A stretch of 64,000 bases of DNA, taken from positions 250,001 to 314,000 of the forward strand of contig CAIIXF020000012.1 in assembly GCA_903813345.2 (NCBI GenBank), written 5' to 3'. Made by a program: the position numbers and the translations under genes. Below, in pieces: positions 29,001-41,000 of the stretch (position 1 is its first letter; every line of letters starts with the position of its first letter). The DNA is from Owenia fusiformis. Taxonomy: Eukaryota; Annelida; Polychaeta; Sabellida; Oweniidae. The notes beneath the pieces are model-generated. The model was not told the DNA's origin and searched no databases. It worked only from the letters and a program-made list of their open reading frames with translations.

Positions 29001-32000
29001 CTGCTCTTGTTAATGAGTGGAAGAACACTGACTAATGTGACAGGTTTAACTGTATTTAAAGTAGACTTACTGCTCTTGTTTATGAGTGGAAGTACTCTGA
29101 CTGCAGTGACAGGTTTACCTGTATTTAAAGTAGACTTACTGCTCTTGTTTATGAGTGGAAGAACACTGACTGAAGTGGCAGGTTTAACTGTAGTTAAAGT
29201 AGACTTTCTGCTCTTGTTTATGAGTGGAAGAACACTGGTGTAATCAGTTTAACTGTAGTTAAAATAGACTTTCTGCTCTTGTTCATGAGTGGAAGAACAC
29301 TGACTGAAGTGACAGGTTTACCTGTATTTAAAGTAGACTTACTGCTCTTGTTTATGAGTGGAAGAACACTGACTGAAGTGACAGGTTTAACTGTAGTTAA
29401 AGTATACTTTCTGCTCTTGTTTATGAGTGGAAGAACACTGGTGTAATCAGTTTAACTGTAGTTAAAATAGACTTTCTGCTCTTGTTTATGAGTGGAAAAA
29501 CACTGGTGTAATCAGTTTAACTGTAGTTAAAATAGACTTTCTGCTCTTGTTTATGAGTGGAAGAACACTGGTGTAATCAGTTTAACTGTAGTTAAAATAG
29601 ACTTTCTGTTCTTGTTTATTAGTGGAAGAACATTGGTGTAATCAGTTTAACTGTAGTTAAAATAGACTTTCATGCTATTGTTTATGAGTGGAAGAACACT
29701 GGTGTAATCAGTTTAACTGTAGTTAAAATAGACTTTCTGCTCTTGTTTATGAGTGGAAGAACACTGGTGAAATCAGTTTAACTGTAGTTAAAATAGACTT
29801 TCATGCTATTGTTTATGAGTGGAAGAACACTGGTGTAATCAGTTTAACTGTAGTTAAAGAAAGTTTTCTGCTCTTGTTCATGAGTAGAAGAACACTGACT
29901 GATGTGACAGGTTTAACTGTAGTTAAAGTAGACTTACTGCTCTTGTTTATGAGTGGTAGAACACTGACTGAAGTGACAGGTTTAGCTGTATTTAAAGTAG
30001 ACTTATTACTCTTGTTTATGAGTGGAAGAACACTGACTGAAGTGACAGGTTTAACTGTAGTTAAAATAGACTTTCTGTTCTTGTTAATGAGTGGAAGAAC
30101 ACTGACTGATGTGACAGGTTTAACTGTAGTTAAACTAGACTTTCTGTTCCTGTTAATGAGTGGAAGAACACTGACTGAAGTGACAGGTTTAACTGTAGTT
30201 AAAGTAGACTTACTGCTCTTGTTAATGAGTGGAAGAACACTGACTAATGTGACAGGTTTAACTGTAGTTAAAGTAGACTTTCTGCTCTTGTTTATGAGTG
30301 GAAGAACACTGGTGTAATCAGTTTAACTGCAGTTAAAATAGACTTTCTGCTCTTGTTTATGAGTGGCAGAACACTGGTGTAATCAGTTTAACTGTAGTTA
30401 AAGTAGACTTTCTGCTCTTGTTAATGAGTGGAAGAACACTGACTAATGTGACAGGTTTAACTGTAGTTAAAGTAGACTTTCTGCTCTTGTTTATGAGTGG
30501 AAGAACACTGGTGTAATCAGTTTAACTGCAGTTAAAATAGACTTTCTGCTATTGTTTATGAGCGGAAGAACACTGGTGAAATCAGTTTAACTGTAGTTAA
30601 AATAGACTTTCTGCTCTTGTTTATGAGTGGAAAAACACTGATTAATGTGACAGGTTTAACTGTAGTTAAAATAGACTTGTTTATGAGTGGAAAAACACTG
30701 GTGTAATCAGTTTAACTGTAGTTAAAGTAGACTTACTGCTCTTGTTTATGAGTGGAAAAACACTGATTGATGTGACAGGTTTAACTGTAGTTAAACTAGA
30801 CTTTCTGTTCTTGTTTATGAGTGGAAGAACACTGACTGATATGACAGGTTTAACTGTAGTTAAACTAGACTTTCTGTTCTTGTTTATGAGTGGAAGAACA
30901 CTGACTGATATGACAGGTTTAACTGTAGTTAAACTAGACTTTCTGTTCTTGTTTATGAGTGGAAGAACACTGACTGATATGACAGGTTTAACTGTAGTTA
31001 AACTAGACTTTCTGTTCTTGTTTATGAGTGGAAGAACACTGACTGATATGACAGGTTTAACTGTAGTTAAACTAGACTTTCTGCTCTTGTTTATGAGTGG
31101 AAGAACACTGACTGATATGACAGGTTTAACTGTAGTTAAACTAGACTTTCTGTTCTTGTTTTTGAGTGGAAGAACACTGACTGATATGACAGGTTTAACT
31201 GTAGTTAAACTAGACTTTCTGTTCTTGTTTATGAGTGGAAGAACACTGACTGATGTGACAGGTTTAACTGTAGTTAAACTAGACTTTCAGCTCTTGTTTA
31301 TGAGTGGAAGAACACTGACTGATATGACAGGTTTAACTGTAGTTAAACTAGTTTTTCCGTTCTTGTTTATGAGTGGAAGAACACTGACTGATATGACAGG
31401 TTTAACTGTAGTTAAACTAGACTTTCTGTTCTTGTTCATGAGTGGAAGAACACTGACTGAAGTGACAGGTTTAACTGTATTTAAAGTAGACTTACTGCTC
31501 TTGTTTATGAGTGGAAGAACACTGACTGATATGACAGGTTTAACTGTAGTTAAACTAGACTTTCTGTTCTTGTTTATGAGTGGAAGAACACTGACTGAAG
31601 TGACAGGTTTAACTGTATTTAAAGTAGACTTACTGCTCTTGTTTATGAGTGGTAGAACACTGACTGATATGACAGGTTTAACTGTATTTAAAGTAGACTT
31701 ACTGCTCTTGTTTATGAGTGGTAGAACACTGACTGAAATGACAGGTTTAACTGTATTTAAAGTAGACTTTCTGCTCTTGTTTATGAGTGGAAGAACACTG
31801 ACTGAAGTGACAGGTTTAACTGTAGTTAAACTAGACTTTCTGCTCTTGTTTATGAGTGGAAGAACACTGACTGAAGTGACAGGTTTAACTGTATTTAAAG
31901 TAGACTTACTGCTCTTGTTTATGAGTGGTAGAACACTGACTAATGTGACAGGTTTAACTGTAGTTAAAGTAGACTTTCTGCTCTTGTTTATGAGTGGAAG

Positions 32001-35000
32001 AACACTGACTGAAGTGACAGGTTTAACTGTATTTAAAGTAGACTTACTGCTCTTGTTTATGAGTGGTAGAACACTGACTGATATGACAGGTTTAACTGTA
32101 TTTAAAGTAGACTTTCTGCTCTTGTTTATGAGTGGAAGAACACTGACTGAAGTGACAGGTTTAACTGTAGTTAAACTAGACTTTCTGCTCTTGTTTATGA
32201 GTGGAAGAACACTGACTGAAGTGACAGGTTTAACTGTAGTTAAACTAGACTTTCTGCTCTTGTTTATGAGTGGAACAACACTGGTGTAATCAGTTTAACT
32301 GTAGTTAAAATAGACTTTCTGCTCTTGTTAATGAGTGGAAGAACACTGACTAATGTGACAGGTTTAACTGTAGTTAAACTAGACTTTCTGCTCTTGTTTA
32401 TGAGTGGAAGAACACTGACTGAAGTGACAGGTTTAACTGTAGTTAAAATAGACTTTCTGCTCTTGTTTATGAGTGGCAGAACACTGGTGTAATCAGTTTA
32501 ACTGTAGTTAAAATAGACTTTCTGCTATTGTTTATGAGTGGAAGAACACTGGTGTAATCAGTTTAACTGTAGTTAAAGTAGACTTTCTGCTCTTGTTTAC
32601 AAGTGAAACAACACTGACTGATATGACAGGTTTAACTGTAGTTAAACTAGACTTTCTGCTCTTGTTTATGAGTGGAACAACACTGGTGTAATCAGTTTAA
32701 CTGTAGTTAAAATAGACTTTCTGCTCTTGTTTACAAGTGAAACAACACTGACTGATATGACAGGTTTAACTGTAGTTAAACTAGACTTTCTGCTCTTGTT
32801 AATGAGTGGAAGAACACTGACTAATGTGACAGGTTTAACTGTAGTTAAAGTAGACTTACTGCTCTTGTTAATGAGTGGAAGAACACTGACTAATGTGACA
32901 GGTTTAACTGTAGTTAAAGTAGACTTACTGCTCTTGTTAATGAGTGGCAGAGCACTGACTGATGTGGCCACAAGACGTAGGTTGACAAGCTTATTCGTAT
33001 TTTGCATCATATAGAACACTCCTTCACTTGTAACCTTCTTACATCCAGACAGGACTAACTAAAAAACAAACATTTAGTGAATACTTCAATATAAAGTGTC
33101 AGCAATTGGTAACCATTAGACAACCTCACATTCAAAAATTCGAAAAAGACATGAGTACAAATTTGTACAGTGTATGTGTTTACCAGGGCTATTTACAATA
33201 TGGTATAAATTGACTTTAGAAATCAGCAAATGTCTTAATCTGCATGGAGTAATTGACCATCCCCCTCCCCCTTAACTAAAATTACACTCATGCTTCATTT
33301 CCCCTGGGTCATTAATCAGAAGAGGCTTTGCTATATCTTTGAAGTCTAGTTTTGAAGGAGATTTTAGGAGACCTGCATTTTTAAAAAACAAAGACAAACA
33401 TTTTCTTTTAGCTGAATTGAATGCTTTTTTCTATAATGTTTGGCATTTTCTATCAAAACAATTTACACAGTTATTTTCCTGATCGATTTCCCAGACTTTT
33501 TCAATTTTCTAAAAAAATTCATACTAAATCCCTATGTTACATTTTTTCTCTTTTAAAAATCACAATATTTATATTAACCACAACTATACCTGTCAACAAG
33601 ATAATCTATTGCATCCCAGTAATTCATTTATCCAACTGGCAATATTTTATAAATCAACAAATGAAGTGACTTTTGCCAGTTGTCTCCATATTATAAATAA
33701 TATTCTAGCTTGACCAAAACTACTATTGCCATATATTTATAGCAAATCCTCTGTTCAAACTCATTGTGCTGACATTTTCTAAACCAGTATAGAAACTCAT
33801 CCTTCTGACAATGACAAGCTCTAGTTCTAGTAGGTTAAGAGAGTCCAGAGGTTTCTCTTAAGAACTGGTAAGTAAAAATGAATGTGAGTTGTATTCCTTT
33901 CTTACCGTATGAAGCTCTGAGAACTGTTTGGTCATTACATGTACACCATAGTCAGTGATATTCCCACAACCTAGAAACAAACAATTGTATATATGTACAT
34001 GTACACCATAGTCAGTGATATTTCCACAACCTAGAAACAAATAATTGTAAACATGTACATGTACACCATAGTCAGTGATATTCCCACAACCTAGAAACAA
34101 ATAATTGTATACATGTACACCATAGTCAGTGATATTCCCACAACCTAGAAACAAATAATTGTAAACATGTACACCAAAGTCAGTGATATTCCCACAACCT
34201 AGAAACAAATAATTGTATACATGTACACCAAAGTCAGTGATATTCCCACAACCTAGAAACAAATAATTGTATACATGTACACCATAGTCAGTGATATTCC
34301 CACAACCTAGAAACAAATAATTGTATACATGTACACCATAGTCAGTGATATTCCCACAACCTAGAAACAAATAATTGTAAACATGTACACCAAAGTCAGT
34401 GATATTCCCACAACCTAGAAACAAATAATTGTATACATGTACACCAAAGTCAGTGATATTCCCACAACCTAGAAACAAATAATTGTAAACATGTAAAAGT
34501 TGTACACCATAGATATTCCCACAACCTAGAAACAAATAATTGTATACATGTACACCAAAGTCAGTGATATTCCCACAACCTAGAAACAAATAATTGTATA
34601 CATGTACACCATAGTCAGTGATATTCCCACAACCTAGAAACAAATAATTGTATACATGTACACCATAGTCAGTGATATTCCCACAACCTAGAAACAAATA
34701 ATTGTAAACATGTACACCAAAGTCAGTGATATTCCCACAACCTAGAAACAAATAATTGTATACATGTACACCAAAGTCAGTGATATTCCCACAACCTAGA
34801 AACAAATAATTGTAAACATGTAAAAGTTGTACACCATAGATATTCCCACAACCTAGAAACAAATAATTGTATACATGTACACCATAGTCAGTGATATTCC
34901 CACAACCTAGAAACAAATAATTGTATACATGTACATGTACACCAAAGTCAGTGATATTCCCACAACCTAGAAACAAATAATTGTAAACATGTACACCAAA

Positions 35001-38000
35001 GTCAGTGATATTCCCACAACCTAGAAACAAATAATTGTAAACATGTACATGTACACCAAAGTCAGTGATATTCCCACAACCTAGAAACAAATAATTGTAA
35101 ACATGTACACCAAAGTCAGTGATATTCCCACAACCTAGAAACAAATAATTGTATACATGTACACCATAGTCAGTGATATTCCCACAACCTAGAAAGAAAC
35201 AATTGTATATATGTACACCATAGTCAGTGATATTCCTACAACCTAGAAACAAATAATTGTACACCAAAGTCAGTGATGTTCTCACAACCTACAATCGTAT
35301 GTGTCATTGTGTATATGCCTGTTATGAACATGATGGTTACTTACTAAACATTGCACATGTCAATGCTTTTTCTTAGCTCAACTTGATAATTTTATATTTT
35401 CTTTAGAAGGGGTCAATCAAGCATCCATATTGCCATCTCAAAATTTTTTAAAAGAGTATTATTGAAATAAAATGGGGAATGTAATACTAAGTACCTCTTA
35501 GAGATATTTTGTTCATATATTTGGTCCAACTGGAGGTCAAATCCAGAGAGGCAAGGCTGTAGAAGAATAGATCTGTCAGGTTGTCTAATCCACTAAGATC
35601 CATTTGAGCCACATCCTTCAGGATTGATGTCTCTAAGATATTCCCCTGAAAAAGTTTATATAATGAAGATTTGATGAAGTGAAAGGATATAATGTTTATC
35701 CCATGATTAATGTGTTATCTGTACAATAACAGCTATTGATATTTCTGATATTATTGAAATCCGTGTGATATTTTCAAGAAAATCGTTTATCAAACTCATA
35801 TGCGTGTGATATCGTTTATCTCACGCATATCCATGCATATCCGTGCATATTCTCTTGTTATATTTTATTGTATTTTATTATTAAAATGTGATTGTAATCA
35901 TGGGATAAACCCAATATCACATCATTTTGAGTGATATCATTTTTATCGCCGAGTAAAGTTGATATCAAATATCAACACGAGTGAGCGAAGTGAATGAGTG
36001 TTGATATTTGATATCTACGAGGCGATAAAATGATATCACGAGAAATTATATTCTGTATATACTACCTGAAGTAGTGGGAATATTTACAGAATGGATTTCC
36101 AAGATCTTATACCTTGAAATTGGAGGCTGACATATGCCTGTCCAAGGACACAGGGTGTTCATAAAGTCTCTTTGCACTTTACAGACTTTATATTGTACTT
36201 TATCCTCAAAAGTCAGTCAGTTTGAATACAAAAGTTTGAGTACAAAAATTAGATAATATAAAGGACTTGCTCTTTAAAAATTTGTGAGCTCAGAAAGAAA
36301 AAGGTTCGATATGATACAAGAATGAATGAAAATCAAACTGGTGCATTTATCAAACTGATTGTAGTTTACCCATACACAAAGTGTACAGGAAATGAACAGG
36401 AAAATTTACTTTACCTTTGCCAAGTGACAAAAAATGTACTTTACCTGTGCTTAGTGAACAGGAAAATGTAGTTTACCTGGGCTAAGTGAACAGGAAAATG
36501 TAGTTTACCTGTGCTAAGTGAACAGGAAAATGTACTTACCTGTGCTAAGTGAACAGAAAAATGTACTTTACCTGTGCTAAGTGAACAGGAAAATGCACTT
36601 TACCTGTGCTAAGTGAACAGGAAAATGTACTTTACCTCTGCTAAGTGAACAGCAAAATATACTTTACATGTGCTAAGTAAATAGGAAAATGTACTTTACC
36701 TGTGCTTAGTGAACAGGAAAATGTACTTTACCTGTGCCAAGTGAACATGAAAATGTACTTTACCTGTGCTAAGTGACAAAAACTGTACTTTACCTTGTGC
36801 TAAGTGAAAAGGAAAATGTACTTTACTTTTCCTGTGCTAAGAGAACAGGAAAATGTACTTTACCTGTGCTAAGTGAACAGGAAAATGTACTTTACTTTTC
36901 CTGTGCTAAGTGAACAGGAAAATGTTCTTTACCTGTGCTAAGTGAACAGAAAAATGTACTTTACCTGTGCCAAGTGAACAGGAAAATTTACTTTACCCAT
37001 GCTAAGTGAACAGGAAAATGTACTTTACTTTTCCTGTGCTAAGAGAACAGGAAAATGTACTTTACCTGTGCCAAGTGAACAGGAAAATGTACTTTACCTG
37101 TGCTAAGTGACAAAAACTGTACTTTACCTTGTGCTAAGTGAAAAGGAAAATGTACTTTACTTTTCCTGTGCTAAGAGAACAGGAAAATGTACTTTACCTG
37201 TGCTAAGTGAACAGGAAAATGTACTTTACTTTTCCTGTGCTAAGTGAACAGGAAAATGTTCTTTACCTGTGCTAAGTGAACAGAAAAATGTACTTTACCT
37301 GTGCCAAGTGAACAGGAAAATTTACTTTACCCATGCTAAGTGAACAGGAAAATGTACTTTACTTTTCCTGTGCTAAGTGAACAGGAAAATGTACTTTACC
37401 TGTGCTAAGTGAACAGAAAAATGTACTTTACCTGTGCTAAGTGAACAGGAAAATGTACTTTACTTTACCTGTGCTAAGTGAACAGGAAAATGTACTTTAC
37501 CCATGCTAAGTGAACAGGAAAATGTACTTTACTTTTCCTGTACTAAGTGAACAGGAAAATGTACTTTACCTGTGCTAAGTGAACAGGAAAATGTACTTTA
37601 CCTGTGCTAAGTGAACAGGAAAATGTACTTTACTTTTCCTGTGCTAAGTGAACAGGAAAATGTTCTTTACCTGTGCTAATTGAACAGAAAAATGTACTTT
37701 ACCTGTGCCAAGTGAACAGGAAAATTTACTTTACCTATGCTAAGTGAACAGGAAAATGTACTTTACTTTTCCTGTGCTAAGTGAACAGGAAAATGTACTT
37801 TACCTGTGCTTAGTGAACAGGAAAATGTACTTTACTTTTCCTGTGCTAAGTGAAACAGGAAAATGTACTTTACCTGTGCTAAGTGAACAGGAAAATGTAC
37901 TTTTCCTGTGCTAAGTGAACAGGAGAATGTACTTTACCCATGCTAAGTGAACAGGAATTTTTACTTTACCTGTGCTAAGTGAACAGGAAAATGTACTTTA

Positions 38001-41000
38001 CATGTGCTAAGTGAAAAGGAAAATGTACTTTACCTGTGCTAAGTGAACAGAAAAATGTACTTTACCTGTGCTAAGTGAACAGGAAAATTTACTTTACTTT
38101 TCCTGTGCTAAGTGAACAGGAAAATGTACTCTACCTGTGCTAAGTGAACAGGAAAATGTACTTTTCCTGTGCTAAGTGAACAGGAAAATGTACTTTACCC
38201 ATGCTAAGTGAACAGGAATTTTTACTTTACCTGTGCTAACTGAACAGGAAAATGTACTTTACATGTGCTAAGTGAAAAGGAAAATGTACTTTACCTGTGC
38301 TAAGTGAACAGAAAAATGTACTTTACCTGTGCTAAGTGAACAGGAAAATTTACTTTACCCATGCTAAGTGAACGGGAAAATGTACTTTACCCGTCCTAAG
38401 TGAACAAGAAAATGTACCTTAAATGTGTATACTTTACCTGTGCAAGGTGTATAGGGAATGTCTGCTCATTTAGTTTCTCTTTCAATATGTCACTAGAGGT
38501 CATTCCAACTATAATAGAAATATTTATTATCAGTACACTCTTTCAGTCAATCTTAACATTGTGAATGACACAAGTACTAAAATGTGCGACGAATTAAATG
38601 ATATGATTATTCTCATGCATCATTTCGAAAAATCCTGCTACCATATAAAGTTAAACCTGCCTAATCTCACGCCCGGTGATCGTGAATATGGGACGGAGGG
38701 GGGGAGCAGGCAATTTCTGATAGGAAATTCAACAAATCTGGAAGATTTATTTTTTCAAGAAAAAGTTTACTATTGAATTGCTAAATGGATAGGCGCACGG
38801 TATGGTAGAATATGTTAGGTTTTCTGGGATTTTTTTCTGAAACGATACGCATCTAAGGTATGAGATCTATTAAAAAAGGCGCAAGGCCATCAACAGGCAC
38901 AAATCAACGTTTCAAGCAACAATGGTCTGGACGACCTGTAATAAATACTTGTAAGTGATGTTAACTAAATTAATGTCATTGCTGAATTTATAAAATAAGT
39001 TTCCATATGTGAAATAAAAAATAATAAAAAATAATGAATTTGGGAAGGAGGGGGGGGAGGGGACGGAGGGGGGGGAGCAATATGTATATAAGACATGATT
39101 AGAGATGTTTCGCAACTTTAACTCCTTTTACTCCAAATGTCCCCATTTTTCAGTCTCCAGGGGTATATCATCCAGTTTCTTACTAAGTTAATGAGTTCAT
39201 TTTTCAAATACAAGAATTCGTGTGAAGTTGTTTCACTTTATAGAATTATTACTCTCCCCTCCGTCCCCTCCCCCCTCCGTCCCATTTTAATTATTTTTGA
39301 TTATTTTTTATTTTACGTATGGAAACTTATTTTATAAATTCAGCAATGACATTAATTTAGTTATGATAACATCACTTACAAGTATTTATTACAGGTCATG
39401 TAGTCAATTGTTGCTTGATTTATAGCAAAAACTTTGACTTTTGCACGTTGGTTGCGTTGCGCCTTTTTTAATAGATCTTATATCTTAAAAGAGTATCGGT
39501 TGAAAAATAATCCTAGAATACCTAACATATTTTATCATACCGTGCGCTTATTCAATTTGCAATTCAATCGTAAACTCTGTCTTGAAAAAATAATTTTACC
39601 AGATTTGTTGACTTTTCTAGCGGAAATTGCCTGCTCCCCCCTCCGTCCCATTTTCACGATCACCGGGCGTGAATCTGTAAACAACTCAGACCAACCAAAA
39701 GTGTTCATTTTTGCAGGTATTCATGTTTCAAGGTTTTCTACAATACTGATAGTTCTATAGCATATTTTAATAAACGGGACCAAAAAGTGTGCATAATACA
39801 AATTATACAAATTGAAATTCATTTGTTGGAACAATTAAAATCTGGAAGTATCAAGAGTTATAACAAGACATTCTACAGAAAATACTCTAGTACATGATTA
39901 TACAAAGTGGTCTATAGTTTACCTGGGTGATATGACCTCCTCGCTCTGAAGTGCCCAAGGCTGTTGAGGTTGCCTGCCTTAATATCCCTTAATACATCAT
40001 CTGGCTCAAGCATTGACCCAATTTGTGTTCTCTCTACTTTTACTGTTGTTGACCGTGCCAATCGTACTGATGCGCCATAGTGTTCCTGATCCCGAGATGC
40101 CCCATATTGTTGCGAACCCAGACGTCCTAGAGATTCGTTTTGTTGATCTCGAGAAACAGGCACACCTTGTCTGTTTCTGATTTCAGCAAACAGATCACTT
40201 TTGTCATCTTTCGTCTGAATGGGATCCTCTCCAAGCATTTCATATGTTCCTCGTAGATTAGTTGCCAGTTCATCATTTACTTGCAGCTCATCTGATATAT
40301 TAACACTTTCCATTCCATAACTACTACTGCCTTTCTTTTTACTTTTACCTTTCTTTTTCTTTGTAGTCATGGGTGGAGGGGGAGCTTGTGGAGTTTCCGC
40401 CTAGAATTAACAAATATGTTATCAATTTTGTGTTTTTTTTCTATTGTATTCTTACTATTCTGAATGCCTACTGAGGACTGGTTTATCTAAGGGATGGATA
40501 TTTCTCTTACACTGTGTATCCAAAACCTTTAAGTACATATAACCCTTTTGTACTCATGTATTTATTTCCTCTAATGAATTACTGAAGAGTATGTTAATAG
40601 AGGTTAACCCACATATCAATCTTCACTTTTCAAATACTGTAGCCAAAACCACATAATCTTAACCTAGAAACACAATGAACCCATGAAAATAAGCTGGATA
40701 TTAAAATACTTAATAAACATTACAAAAACTTAACATTACAAAATGATAATAGTTAAAGGTAGATTACGCCTTGGGTTTTTCCCCCGGACAATCAGTGAAA
40801 TCCCATTATAATTACTTATATAATATCTTACATACCTTAGATATATCTGAGACAAACTTATGGGTAGAGTATTGAGAATTTATTGAGAAAATCAGCAGAA
40901 CAACCAATTGTAAAAAGTTTGATCGTGGCAATCGAGGGAAAAACCTTTCAAATTGACAGGAGCAAACAAGTGTTGGCAAATTCGGCACACCCCTTGAGAC

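Noticed and set aside
30742-32289. 515-codon plus-strand ORF of MSGRTLTDMTGLTV repeats as a repeat protein
   Set aside because: It is the antisense of the donor array from exon 6. The 69-bp unit is a multiple of 3 and lacks stops on this strand; the ORF is broken wherever 65-bp units occur.
26519-38415. CRISPR array
   Set aside because: The units are directly adjacent without unique spacers, and the DNA is eukaryotic with introns.
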